A stretch of DNA of 32,122 nucleotides from Zeimonas sp044507525 (lineage in GTDB: Bacteria; Pseudomonadota; Gammaproteobacteria; Burkholderiales; Burkholderiaceae_E): positions 1 through 32,122 of the forward strand of contig JBIQJM010000027.1 of the NCBI GenBank assembly GCA_044507525.1, read 5' to 3'. Shown here piece after piece: positions 23,939-31,727 of the stretch. The notes beneath the pieces are model-generated. The model saw only the letters and a program-made list of their open reading frames with translations. It did not search any database and had not been told where the DNA came from. The translations under genes and the position numbers were made by a program. Position 1 is the first letter of the stretch, and the number at the start of each line of letters is the position of its first letter.

Positions 23939-24578
23939 CGTCGACCTTCCCGAGCAGGGCCTGCTTCGCAGAGTGGATGTGGGCGCTCATCACGCTTTTC
24001 GCCCATGCGCCGTCGCGGGCGCGAAAGGCATCGATGAGTTCCCGGTGGTGGTGGAAGCTGCGCGTGAGCTGCTGCGGCGTGTAGCGGCGAAACGTCTGCT
24101 GCACGATCGGCGCTTCGATGGCATTGGCCAGCGTGCCCAGCAGTCGTTCGTTCCGGCTGGCCAGCGCGATGCCGCGGTGGAACTCGCGATTGAGCCTGCC
24201 CACGCGGGCCAGGTAGCCGGCCCTGTCGTCGGTGCCCGGATCCTCGATGGCGTCCTGCAATCGGAGCAGGGCATCGATCTCCGCTTCGTCGATCCGTTGC
24301 GCCGCATGGGCGGCGATCTCGCTCTCGACCAGGACGCGCAGCTCGAAGATCTCCCGCATCTGCTCGGGCGTCCATTGCCGCACCACGGTTCCGCTGTTCG
24401 GCGTGAACCGTGCGAAGCCGTCGGCCACCAGCTGCCGCAGGGCTTCTCGTACCGGCGTGCGCGAGGCCTTGAACTGGGCGGCGATCCTCTGCTCGGTGAT
24501 GTGACTGCCCGGCTCGTACTCGCCGTTGATGATCTGCTCTCGAATCGCACCGTAGATGCGGGAGGCGACGGTTTCCAT
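23925..24578 (-). CDS. GntR-family regulator, FCD (FadR) subfamily
   Basis: The 217-residue regulator has an N-terminal winged helix-turn-helix (residues ~5-70; ITEQRIAAQFKASRTPVREALRQLVADG) and an all-helical FCD effector domain (~80-210). The FCD metal/ligand site histidines are visible in NREFHRGIA, FHHHRELI and SAHIHSAK. FCD regulators typically repress catabolic genes and release DNA on binding a carboxylic acid. The gene is inside the leftward operon (14 bases after the racemase-fold gene, overlapping the hydrolase gene), and two matching palindromes lie in the divergent promoter region. ATG at 24578 is preceded by GAGAG. It probably controls both arms of the cluster. Confidence 0.92.
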   Translation of the reverse strand: METVASRIYGAIREQIINGEYEPGSHITEQRIAAQFKASRTPVREALRQLVADGFARFTPNSGTVVRQWTPEQMREIFELRVLVESEIAAHAAQRIDEAEIDALLRLQDAIEDPGTDDRAGYLARVGRLNREFHRGIALASRNERLLGTLANAIEAPIVQQTFRRYTPQQLTRSFHHHRELIDAFRARDGAWAKSVMSAHIHSAKQALLGKVDDAAA

Positions 24579-24592
24579 CGGTCTCTCGGCGA

Positions 24593-25336
24593 TCAATGGC
24601 GTTCGAGAAGGGCGCCGAAGCCCTCGATGCGATCGGTCACGCCGGATTGCCGCAGCGCATGCCAGTAGATCGCGGTATTGATGGCGACGACCGGCTTGGC
24701 CAGCCACGTCTCCGCGCTCGCCGCCAGGCGCGCCATGGCGAGGTTCGTCCCCACCTGGACCAGGCCGTCGATGTCGTCGCCGTCGAGTTCGACCAGCGCA
24801 TCGCGCAACCGGGCCGTCGACACGTGGGCGATCTTCACCGGGCTCTCGCAACGCAGCCCCTTGATCCGCCGCACCTCGAAACCGGTCTCCTCGAAGAAGC
24901 GCACCACGTTCCTGTCGCCGACCGGCTGGTAGGGCGTGACCACCGCGATCCGCTTCATGTCCAGGACCCGGAATGCCGCTTCGCAGGCTTCCGATCCCAT
25001 CGATACCGGCAAGCCGGTGCGCTCGTTGAGGTCCGCCTTCAGCTTCCGGCTGGCGGCCAGGCCGTCCCAGAAGGTTTCGGCGGAGATTCCCAGGACCAGG
25101 CGATCGGGCTCGCAGGACATGGCCGCGTCGACGGCCTCGTTCTGCGCTTCGGCGATCAGCGCGATCAGGCGGTCGAAGTCCGCGTCATCGTGGAGCGGGA
25201 TGTTGGGGATCCGGATTCGGCTGATGTGGTTCGTGACGCCCGGCGGACGCATCGCGTCGAACTCGGGTTGCACGCTGGTGTTGGTCGACGGCACCAGGAC
25301 CGCGAACTTGTGCCGCCATCCGAGCGAATCGGACAT
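24593..25336 (-). CDS. Maleate isomerase/arylmalonate decarboxylase-fold protein lacking both catalytic cysteines
   Basis: The 247-residue protein belongs to the Asp/Glu racemase superfamily, maleate isomerase/arylmalonate decarboxylase branch, shown by the opening KFAVLVPSTNTSVQPEFD, the NHISRIRIP strand and VVTPYQPVGDRNVVRFFE. The two catalytic cysteine positions appear altered: at the first, LVLGISAETFWDG has G83 where isomerases have Cys (arylmalonate decarboxylase also has Gly here); at the second, LVQVGTNLA has G196 where all cysteine-dependent members have Cys. If the alignment is right, it cannot use the usual thiol chemistry and may be a different lyase, a binding protein or an inactive partner. 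ATG at 25336 follows CGGAGG. First gene of the leftward operon. Confidence 0.82.
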   Translation of the reverse strand: MSDSLGWRHKFAVLVPSTNTSVQPEFDAMRPPGVTNHISRIRIPNIPLHDDADFDRLIALIAEAQNEAVDAAMSCEPDRLVLGISAETFWDGLAASRKLKADLNERTGLPVSMGSEACEAAFRVLDMKRIAVVTPYQPVGDRNVVRFFEETGFEVRRIKGLRCESPVKIAHVSTARLRDALVELDGDDIDGLVQVGTNLAMARLAASAETWLAKPVVAINTAIYWHALRQSGVTDRIEGFGALLERH

Positions 25337-25371
25337 TGGGCCTCCGGGATTGATTGGGCGTAGCCGGGCGG

Positions 25372-25383
25372 ATTGTATACGAA
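25372..25383. promoter_or_regulatory. Candidate GntR/FCD operator A, over the leftward -10
   Basis: ATTGTATACGAA has a GTATAC core (25375-25380) and keeps the TTGT-N2-AC pattern of operator B with imperfect flanks. On the minus strand the same bases read TACAAT (25377-25372), a 5-of-6 match to a -10 box about 36 bases before the leftward ATG, so a bound regulator would block that promoter. No good -35 is seen. Confidence 0.45.
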
Positions 25384-25409
25384 AACCCGGATGAAAGGCC
25401 ATAAAGGAC

Positions 25410-25439
25410 TTGACTGCCGGCTAGATTGTCGACAATCAT
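25410..25439 (+). promoter_or_regulatory. Candidate rightward promoter of the TRAP operon
   Basis: TTGACT (25410-25415, 5 of 6) and, after 18 bases, AATCAT (25434-25439, 4 of 6) could drive the rightward genes. The -10 overlaps the end of operator B. The leader to the GTG at 25497 would be about 50 bases, with GGAGGT at 25485-25490 as ribosome site. Confidence 0.4.
25424..25437. promoter_or_regulatory. Candidate GntR/FCD operator B (perfect 14-bp palindrome)
   Basis: GATTGTCGACAATC is a perfect 14-base palindrome. TTGT-N2-ACAA half-site spacing is typical of operators bound by FCD-type GntR dimers. Its centre is 53 bases (close to five helical turns) from the centre of operator A, which would put both sites on the same face of the DNA and allow looping or cooperative binding. 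Confidence 0.6.
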
Positions 25440-25496
25440 GCGCCCTCAAGCTGTCCTGCGCCCCGCGGCGGTGCAACTCGAATCGGAGGTAAAGAC

Positions 25497-26081
25497 GTGC
25501 CGGACCCGCTACTGAGAGTCGTCGACCGCGACCAGATGCCCGAAGCCGCGGCCGCCCGTTGGGATGAAGACATGCGGGTCCGGGGCGAGGCGACCTTCAT
25601 CGGCGTAGCCGCCAACGCGCCGGAGCTGCTGTCCTGGTACTACGACAGCTTCTACGCCAAGGTCTTCTACGGCGGACGCATTCCCGTGCGCCTGAAGGAA
25701 CTGTTGCGCATCAAGCTGTCGACGGAGCACGGCTGCGGGTTCTGCAATCGCGGAAACGAGCGCAAGGCGCTGGCGGCCGGCATCCGCCAGGAACAGATCG
25801 ATGCCCTGCAGGACGTCGATTCCCCGGTGTTCTCGGCGCAAGAGCGGGCCGTCCTTCGCCTTGCCGACCAGGTCAAGCTGCCCAACATGCAGGGCACCTT
25901 GGACCGCGCGCTGTACGCGACGCTCCGGGAGCATTTCGACGACGCCGAGATCTTCGAGCTCGGGCTGACCGCCGGAATCCTGACGGGAATGGCCAAGTTC
26001 CTGTTCGTGTACGACCTGGTCAGCAAGGAAGAAAACTGCCCGATCCTTGCGCCGATCGACGCCCCCGGACAGGGCGCCTGA
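25497..26081 (+). CDS. Carboxymuconolactone decarboxylase/AhpD-family protein
   Basis: The 194-residue all-helical protein has the AhpD-type redox motif H78-G-C80-G-F-C83 in STEHGCGFCNRGNERKAL, followed by the family's helix ending in ALAAGIRQEQIDAL. Members with this CxxC are often peroxide-linked thiol reductants; others act as decarboxylases, and the cysteine pair favours the redox group. The GTG start at 25497 has GGAGGT six bases upstream. It is the first gene of the rightward operon with the TRAP transporter. What a thiol redox protein does in this cluster is unclear; it might take part in chemistry on the imported compound. Confidence 0.85.
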   Translation: MPDPLLRVVDRDQMPEAAAARWDEDMRVRGEATFIGVAANAPELLSWYYDSFYAKVFYGGRIPVRLKELLRIKLSTEHGCGFCNRGNERKALAAGIRQEQIDALQDVDSPVFSAQERAVLRLADQVKLPNMQGTLDRALYATLREHFDDAEIFELGLTAGILTGMAKFLFVYDLVSKEENCPILAPIDAPGQGA

Positions 26082-26116
26082 TCCGCGACTTCCACCCCCC
26101 TCGTTGGAGAGAATCG

Positions 26117-27115
26117 ATGAGCGCTCGTTTGCTCGGCCGCATCGCCGCTGCGTGGTTGCTGGCGATGAGTTGTTCCGCGGCCGTCGCCGCGAAGACCGCA
26201 TGGGACATGACCATCGTCTGGCCCGACGGCAACCTGCATACGCGGGCCGCGCAGGAATTCGCGAAGCGCGTCGGCGAAGCGACGAACGGAGACCTCGCGA
26301 TCACCGTGCATGCCGGCGGTGCGCTCGGTCACAAGGGGCCCGACATCCTCGCCGCCGTGAAGTCCGGGGTCGTGCCGATCGGCGAGATGTCCCTTTTCCA
26401 GCAGGCAGGCACGGAGCCGTTCCTCAGCATCGAGACGCTGCCGTTCCTCGTGAACGACCTCGACGAGCTTCGCATCCTGCACGAGTACGCGCGGCCGGAG
26501 TTCGAGAGGATCTACCGCAAGCACGACCAGGTCCTGCTCTACCTGATTCCGTGGCCGAGCCAGAACATCTTCGCCAAGCAGCGCGCCGATACGATCGCCG
26601 ATCTTGCGCGGGTGAAGATCCGCACGCAGGGAAAGCTGATCACCGATTTCATGGCCAAGCTCGGCATGTCGCCGGTCCAGATGGCATGGGGTGACGTGGT
26701 TCCGGCCCTCGCCACCGGACGGATCGAAGCGGTTGCCACGTCGTCTCCGTCGGCGATGGACGGCAAGTTCTGGGAGTTCTCGAAGTACATCCACCGGACC
26801 AACCACCTGTGGGCGACGAACGCGCTGTCGGTCAACCGTGCCGCCTTCGAGAAGCTCAGCCCGGAGCAGCGCAGCGCCGTGATGACGATCGCGAAGGAAG
26901 TGGAGGCGAAGTACTGGGAGAGCAGCGCAGCCGAGGATGCCGAGAACCTCGCCGCGCTGGCCCGGCATGGGATGGTGATGGTGCAGCCGACCGCCGAGTT
27001 CACCGCCGAGATGCAGAAGGTGGCCAAGCCCATGTGGGACGAGTTCGTCACTTCCGGCGGCAGCACCGCCCGGGAAGTCGTCGACGCGTACCGCAAGCGT
27101 ACCGGGCGACAGTAA
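26117..27115 (+). CDS. TRAP transporter substrate-binding protein (DctP family)
   Basis: The 332-residue periplasmic protein has a Sec signal (cleavage near AAVAA, residue 25) and the DctP fold. The arginine that forms the salt bridge to a substrate carboxylate is visible as R169 in KIRTQGKLITDF, and the family segment WGDVVPALATGRIEAV follows. Substrates of this family are almost always organic acids, so the cluster's substrate probably has a carboxylate. ATG at 26117 follows GGAGAG by about six bases; the gene lies 35 bases after the AhpD-like gene. Confidence 0.92.
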   Translation: MSARLLGRIAAAWLLAMSCSAAVAAKTAWDMTIVWPDGNLHTRAAQEFAKRVGEATNGDLAITVHAGGALGHKGPDILAAVKSGVVPIGEMSLFQQAGTEPFLSIETLPFLVNDLDELRILHEYARPEFERIYRKHDQVLLYLIPWPSQNIFAKQRADTIADLARVKIRTQGKLITDFMAKLGMSPVQMAWGDVVPALATGRIEAVATSSPSAMDGKFWEFSKYIHRTNHLWATNALSVNRAAFEKLSPEQRSAVMTIAKEVEAKYWESSAAEDAENLAALARHGMVMVQPTAEFTAEMQKVAKPMWDEFVTSGGSTAREVVDAYRKRTGRQ

Positions 27116-27180
27116 CCCGGATTCCCCGAGCGCCCTGCGCGCCCGCGCGGGTCAACGGTGCGGCCCCGGAACGGCGCCAG

Positions 27181-27696
27181 ATGAGAACACTTCATTCCCT
27201 GATCGACGGGGCGGGGCGCGCCAGCGGCAGGCTGGCCGCCCTCCTGATGTACGTGCTCCTCGCGCAGATCGCGGTCGAGATCGTGTTCGGCGGGATCTTC
27301 CGGATGGAGCTGGGCTTCAACTACGAGCTCAGCACCTACAACCTGGCCGTCATCGCGGCCCTCGGCATGTCGCAGGCCCTGGCGAGCAACGTCCATATTC
27401 GCGTGACCGTCGTCCAGCGCGCGCTTCCGCGGCGGCTGGGCTGGCTGCTGGAAGTCGTGGCCACGGCGGCGTCGGTGGTGATCGCGGTGTTCCTCGCGTC
27501 GGCGATGGTCGGCCTGGCATACCGGTCGTGGGTGTCGAACGTGCAATCGTTCTATCCGAGCGAGACGCCGCTCGTGCTGCCGCAAGCCCTGCTCGCGCTG
27601 GCGTTCTGCCTGTTCGCGCTCTCGGTCCTGTCGCGACTCGCCCGCCTGGTCGCCGATCCCTCGCTCGCCAGCCACGAATCCGGGATGGGTGAATAG
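27181..27696 (+). CDS. TRAP transporter small permease (DctQ family)
   Basis: The 171-residue inner-membrane protein has four predicted helices (residues ~18-40, ~52-72, ~90-112, ~133-155) and the QALASNVHIRVTVV segment typical of DctQ, here in the form (S/N)-x-H-I-R-V. It forms the small subunit of the sodium-driven TRAP transporter with the DctM-type protein encoded immediately downstream. ATG at 27181 is chosen because the upstream in-frame sequence is a shadow of the binding-protein gene; the ribosome site is weak. The 65-base gap after dctP holds nothing obvious. Confidence 0.88.
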   Translation: MRTLHSLIDGAGRASGRLAALLMYVLLAQIAVEIVFGGIFRMELGFNYELSTYNLAVIAALGMSQALASNVHIRVTVVQRALPRRLGWLLEVVATAASVVIAVFLASAMVGLAYRSWVSNVQSFYPSETPLVLPQALLALAFCLFALSVLSRLARLVADPSLASHESGMGE

Positions 27697-27697
27697 C

Positions 27698-28978
27698 ATG
27701 CTGGGCGCGTCGGCCTTCGTCCTGCTGCTGCTGGTCGTCCTGATCGGCAGCGGAATCTGGATCGGACTCTCCCTGATCGGGGTCGGGGTGGTGTCGCTGG
27801 AGTTCTTTCGTTCGCTCCCGGTTTCCGACCTGCTGGCCCAGAACGTGTGGAACACGCTCACCAGCCCCGAACTGATCGCCCTGCCGCTCTTCATCCTGAT
27901 GGGCGAGATCCTGCATTTCACGAAGGCGGGCGAGATCCTGTTCAAGGGATTGGCTCCCATCCTGGGGCGCTTTCCGGGCGGCCTGCTGCACATCAACGTC
28001 GCCGGCTCCATGATCTTCGCGGCGATGTGCGGATCCTCGGCCGCTACGGCGGCGACCGTCGGACGGATCACGCTGCCCGAACTCGAGTCGCGCGGCTACT
28101 CCCGATCGCTGGGGATCGGCTCGCTCGCCGGCTCGGCGACCCTGGGGTTCCTGATTCCGCCGAGCATCCCGCTGATCATCTACGGCATGCTGTCGGACAC
28201 CTCGATCCTGCAGCTGTTCGTCGCCGGCATCGTGCCCGGGGTGATGCTTGCCGGCCTGTTCTCGACCTACATCGTGATCGCCACCTATGCCAGGGGCGCG
28301 TCGAGGACCCGGAGCGAACTGCCCGAGGGAAGTGCGCGGGCGATCCTGCAACTGGTACCGCTGCTGGTGCTCATCGGGGCGGTCATCGGATCGATGTACT
28401 TCGGGTTCGCGAGTCCGACCGAGGCTGCTGCGGTCGGCGCGGCCGGCGCGATCCTGCTGGGCGTCGGCCAGCGCACGCTGAACCGCGAAAGGCTCGCAGG
28501 CGCAGCGCTCGCCGCCGTGAACATGACCTGCATGATCATCCTCATCATGATCGGCGCGGTCTTCCTGTCGGTGGCCGCGGCGATGCTGGGCATCCCGCAG
28601 TCCGTGGCGAGGGCCGTCGCCGAATGGGATCTTTCGCCGATGGGCGTCGTCGTCGTCCTCATCGTGCTCTACATGGTCCTCGGCTGCCTGTTCGACGGAC
28701 TCTCCATGCTGGTGCTCACGCTGCCGGTCACGATGCCGCTCGTGCTGCAGGCCGGCTTCGACAAGATCTGGTTCGGCATCTTCCTGGTCATCGTCATCGA
28801 GATGGCGCAGATCACTCCGCCGGTCGGGTTCAACCTCTTCGTGACGAGCACCATCAGCAAGGAAAGCATCGGGCGGGTCGCCTGGTACTCGCTTCCCTTC
28901 CTGTTCATCATGATTGGCTTCGCGCTGTTCGTCGGCCTGGTGCCCGGGGTCACCTCGATCGGCCTGGGCGCCCGCTAG
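27698..28978 (+). CDS. TRAP transporter large permease (DctM family)
   Basis: The 426-residue inner-membrane protein has about twelve helices and carries the transport elevator domain. Family motifs visible include LPLFILMGEIL, the MCGSSAATAATVGRITLPE stretch, FLIPPSIPLIIYG, GLFDG-like CLFDGLSMLVLTLPV and QITPPVGFNLFV. Length is standard for DctM (about 425). ATG at 27698 directly follows the dctQ stop; an in-frame GTG at 27689 would overlap dctQ by eight bases and is an alternative. With DctP and DctQ it makes a complete sodium-coupled organic-acid importer. Confidence 0.93.
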   Translation: MLGASAFVLLLLVVLIGSGIWIGLSLIGVGVVSLEFFRSLPVSDLLAQNVWNTLTSPELIALPLFILMGEILHFTKAGEILFKGLAPILGRFPGGLLHINVAGSMIFAAMCGSSAATAATVGRITLPELESRGYSRSLGIGSLAGSATLGFLIPPSIPLIIYGMLSDTSILQLFVAGIVPGVMLAGLFSTYIVIATYARGASRTRSELPEGSARAILQLVPLLVLIGAVIGSMYFGFASPTEAAAVGAAGAILLGVGQRTLNRERLAGAALAAVNMTCMIILIMIGAVFLSVAAAMLGIPQSVARAVAEWDLSPMGVVVVLIVLYMVLGCLFDGLSMLVLTLPVTMPLVLQAGFDKIWFGIFLVIVIEMAQITPPVGFNLFVTSTISKESIGRVAWYSLPFLFIMIGFALFVGLVPGVTSIGLGAR

Positions 28979-28998
28979 CTTCGCTGCGACCGCAACCC

Positions 28999-29778
28999 GT
29001 GGAAACGACCGACGAGAGCCGCTGCCTGCCGACGCGTTCGAATGGCGCGGAGGCAAAGGTCGACCGGCCGCTGCGGGTCGGCATGATCGTTCCCCCGACG
29101 AACTCCGTGAACGAAGCGGAGTGGCGATCCGTCCTTCCCGCGAAGGTCCGGCTCCGGCTGACCCGGATGGCCCTGCACGAGGACGCCGGCACCGAGGCGG
29201 GCCGCGAGCGCCTGTACGACGACCTGCGCGAGCGGATTCCAATCCTCTCTCGCGCCGGCATCGACGTGCTCGCCTACTGCTGCACGGCGGGATCGATGGT
29301 CAACCCGCTCGACCGCCTGGCAGGGTTCATGTCGTCGCTGGCCGGGGTGCCTGCCGTCGCCACCGCTCCGGCGCTCGTGCATGCCTGCCGTTCGCTCGGC
29401 GTCGTGCGGGTGGCCCTGGCAACGCCCTACCACGATGCGTTGAACGCGCACGAGGTCGCGTTCCTCGAAGGCAACGACATCGCCGTGTGCGCCGTCGAGG
29501 GACTCGGCATCGGGGCCGGCGGACCGCACGAGTACGCGCAGATCGCGCGCGTTCCGGAGAAGGCGATTCTCGATCACATCCGCTCGGTCGACCGGGCCGA
29601 TGCGGACGGCGTGATCGTCAGTTGCACGGATTTCCCTGCGCTCGGCCTCGTCGCGCGGCTCGAGGAGGAGCTGGGCAAACCGGTGATCACCAGCAACTCC
29701 GCAACGCTGTGGGCGGTGTTGCGCGCAGCCGGCCGGGTGGAAGCGGTCGGGGGGATCGGGCGGCTGGGGTCTGCCTGA
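28999..29778 (+). CDS. Maleate isomerase/Asp-Glu racemase-fold enzyme with both cysteines
   Basis: The 259-residue cytoplasmic enzyme belongs to the same superfamily branch as the protein encoded at 24593, with opening VGMIVPPTNSVNEAEW. Both catalytic cysteine positions are kept: C95 in YCCTAGSMV (C94 is next to it) and C209 in VIVSCTDFPAL. Such enzymes isomerise maleate-type double bonds, racemise alpha-substituted acids or decarboxylate malonates through a cysteine thiol. The start is uncertain: GTG at 28999 (20 bases after dctM, no ribosome site) is the only upstream candidate giving the full first strand, and the first ~24 residues look poorly conserved. Last gene of the rightward operon; it likely acts on the compound imported by the TRAP system. 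Confidence 0.85.
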   Translation: METTDESRCLPTRSNGAEAKVDRPLRVGMIVPPTNSVNEAEWRSVLPAKVRLRLTRMALHEDAGTEAGRERLYDDLRERIPILSRAGIDVLAYCCTAGSMVNPLDRLAGFMSSLAGVPAVATAPALVHACRSLGVVRVALATPYHDALNAHEVAFLEGNDIAVCAVEGLGIGAGGPHEYAQIARVPEKAILDHIRSVDRADADGVIVSCTDFPALGLVARLEEELGKPVITSNSATLWAVLRAAGRVEAVGGIGRLGSA

Positions 29779-29797
29779 GCGGCCCGATCAAGGCAAA

Positions 29798-29833
29798 CTG
29801 CCCGCCGACCCGGCGAACCGGATGGGCGGGCAG
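29798..29833. terminator. Branched GC-rich hairpin after the TRAP operon
   Basis: CTGCCCGCC (29798-29806) pairs with GGCGGGCAG (29825-29833) over 9 bp; the enclosed 18 bases contain a further CCGG-CGAA-CCGG stem. It lies 20 bases after the racemase-fold gene and just before the oppositely directed tRNA gene, so it could stop transcription from both sides. No T run follows, so it is not a textbook intrinsic terminator. Confidence 0.5.
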
Positions 29834-29845
29834 CGCGCAAAGAGG

Positions 29846-29922
<77 letters not shown>

Positions 29923-29937
29923 AGGGAACCGACTATT

Positions 29938-30777
29938 CTACGAAGTCGAAGCGGTTCCTGTCAAAACCTGGGCGCTTCGGCGCGCCGTGCGCAGCGCGTC
30001 CCTCGTGTCGCGGGCGACGGCCGCCGCGGCATCGGCGAAGTCCTCTTCCTCGCTCGCATACAGGATCGCGCGCGCCGAATTGACGAGCATCCTGGCGCCG
30101 CCCGCGCGCACCGTGGCGTCGATGTCGCCGCCCTGCGCACCGATCCCCGGCACGAGCAGCGGCATCTCGCCGACGAGCCCGCGCACGCGTGCGAGCTCCG
30201 CCGGAAAGGTGGCGCCGACGACGAGCCCGAGCTGTCCGCTCGTGTTCCAGTTGCCGGCGGCCAGCCGCGCCACGCGCTCGAACAGCGGCTCGCCGCCGAC
30301 GTCGAGCGCCTGCAGGTCGCTGCCGCCGGGGTTGGAGGTCCGGCACAGCAGGAAGACGCCCCGGTCGCGCCAGGCGAGCCACGGTTCGATCGAATCGAAT
30401 CCCATGTACGGATTCACCGTGACGGCATCGGCGCGGTAGCGCTCGAAGGCCTCGATCGCATAGCGCTCGGCAGTCGCGCCGATGTCGCCGCGCTTGGCGT
30501 CGAGCACGACGGGCTTGCCGGGATGGGTGCGGTGGACGTGCGCGATCAGCGCCTCGAGCTGGTCTTCGGCACGTGCCGCGGCGAAGTAGGCGATCTGCGG
30601 CTTGAATGCGCAGGCATACTGCGCCGTTGCGTCGACGATCGCGCGGCAGAACTCGAAGATCGCGTCGGGCCGGCCGCGCAGCGAAGCGGGCAGGCGGGCG
30701 GTGTCGGGGTCGAGGCCGACGCACAGCATCGAGTCGGCATCGCGCCACGCCGCTTCGAGGGTCAAGACGAAACTCAC
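29938..30777 (-). CDS. pyrF: Orotidine 5'-phosphate decarboxylase
   Basis: The 279-residue enzyme performs the last step of UMP synthesis. It is the longer subfamily-2 type (about 270-280 residues) found in many bacteria, with the catalytic D93-A-K95-R-G-D98-IG motif, K59 in AFKP, and the phosphate-binding region LLVPGIGAQGGD. I start it at GTG 30777 (GGAG about eight bases upstream); a TTG at 30792 is in frame but lacks a ribosome site. It is divergent from the EamA-type gene with 41 bases between starts, and is followed closely by tRNA-Met. Confidence 0.94.
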   Translation of the reverse strand: MSFVLTLEAAWRDADSMLCVGLDPDTARLPASLRGRPDAIFEFCRAIVDATAQYACAFKPQIAYFAAARAEDQLEALIAHVHRTHPGKPVVLDAKRGDIGATAERYAIEAFERYRADAVTVNPYMGFDSIEPWLAWRDRGVFLLCRTSNPGGSDLQALDVGGEPLFERVARLAAGNWNTSGQLGLVVGATFPAELARVRGLVGEMPLLVPGIGAQGGDIDATVRAGGARMLVNSARAILYASEEEDFADAAAAVARDTRDALRTARRSAQVLTGTASTS

Positions 30778-30804
30778 CGATCCGCTCCGCAATCCGGGTG
30801 GCCG

Positions 30805-30810
30805 ATTCTA
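30805..30810 (-). promoter_or_regulatory. Candidate pyrF -10 box
   Basis: On the minus strand TAGAAT (30810-30805) matches the -10 consensus at 5 of 6 positions and would start transcription about 20 bases before the pyrF GTG. The -35 region would lie inside the first codons of the divergent EamA gene and is not a good match. Confidence 0.3.
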
Positions 30811-30818
30811 GTGCACCG

Positions 30819-31715
30819 ATGATCGCCTCGTTCCGACTGTCTGCCCGCGACCTCGGGCTGCTCGCGCTGCTCACGCTTGCGTGGGGCGTGAACTGGCCGG
30901 TGATGAAGCTCGGCGTCACCGGCTTCCCCCCGATGACCTTCCGGCTGCTGTGCATGCTCGGGGCGGTTCCGCTGGTGGGCGTGATCGCCCGCTCGATGCG
31001 CGTGTCGCTGCGCGTGCCGCGCGAAGACGTCGGCGAGTTGCTCGTGCTCGTCGTCACCAACATGGCGCTGTGGATCGTGCTGACGAGCTACGGCCTGCTG
31101 CTGCTGTCGTCCGGGCGTGCGGCGATCCTCGCGTACACGATGCCGATCTGGGCGGCGCTGCTGGGCATCCTGCTGTACGGCGAACATCCTTCGCCGCGGC
31201 TGTGGATCGGCGTGGGCGCGGCCGCGCTCGGCGTGCTGCTGCTGCTCGTCGACGAGCTGACGACGATGGCCGGCCGGCCGCTCGGCACCGTGCTGATGCT
31301 CGCCGCGGCGATCGTCTGGGGCTACGGCACGCACCGGATGCGGCGGCGTCGCACGCGGATGCACGTGCTGGCGATCACCTTCTGGTCGCTCGTCGGCGCG
31401 CTCGTCGTATCGCTCGCGATCGCCGCGACCCTCGAGCGCCCCCGGTGGGCGCAACTGCCCGGCGATGCCGCCGCCTGGGGCGCCGTGCTCTTCAACGCCA
31501 CCGTGATCTTCGCCTTCGCGCAGACGGCATGGTTTCGCCTGGCGACGATCCTGCCGCCGGTGGCGAGCGGGCTGTCGATCATGCAGATCCCGGTGCTCGG
31601 CCTGTTCTCCGGGACCGTGTTGCTCGGCGAGACCGCGTTGTGGACCGACTGGGCGGCGCTCGCCGCGGTGCTGGTCGCGATGGGAAGCGTGCTGCTGCCC
31701 CGTGCGCGCAACTGA
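30819..31715 (+). CDS. EamA-family (drug/metabolite) transporter
   Basis: The 298-residue inner-membrane protein has ten predicted helices in two EamA repeats (residues ~12-140 and ~150-290), with the family's WGVNWPVMKLGV opening, ILAYTMPIWAALLGILLYGEHPS at the end of repeat 1 and its counterpart IMQIPVLGLFSGTVLLGE in repeat 2. Members export amino acids and other small metabolites; the substrate here is unknown. ATG at 30819 begins just before the first helix; no ribosome site is evident, so the mRNA leader may be very short. Confidence 0.88.
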   Translation: MIASFRLSARDLGLLALLTLAWGVNWPVMKLGVTGFPPMTFRLLCMLGAVPLVGVIARSMRVSLRVPREDVGELLVLVVTNMALWIVLTSYGLLLLSSGRAAILAYTMPIWAALLGILLYGEHPSPRLWIGVGAAALGVLLLLVDELTTMAGRPLGTVLMLAAAIVWGYGTHRMRRRRTRMHVLAITFWSLVGALVVSLAIAATLERPRWAQLPGDAAAWGAVLFNATVIFAFAQTAWFRLATILPPVASGLSIMQIPVLGLFSGTVLLGETALWTDWAALAAVLVAMGSVLLPRARN

Positions 31716-31727
31716 ACCGGGAACGCA

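Noticed and set aside
21000..29845. Recent genomic island
   Set aside because: No integrase, transposase, direct repeat or obvious base-composition shift is visible in the window; left only as a weak possibility next to the tRNA.
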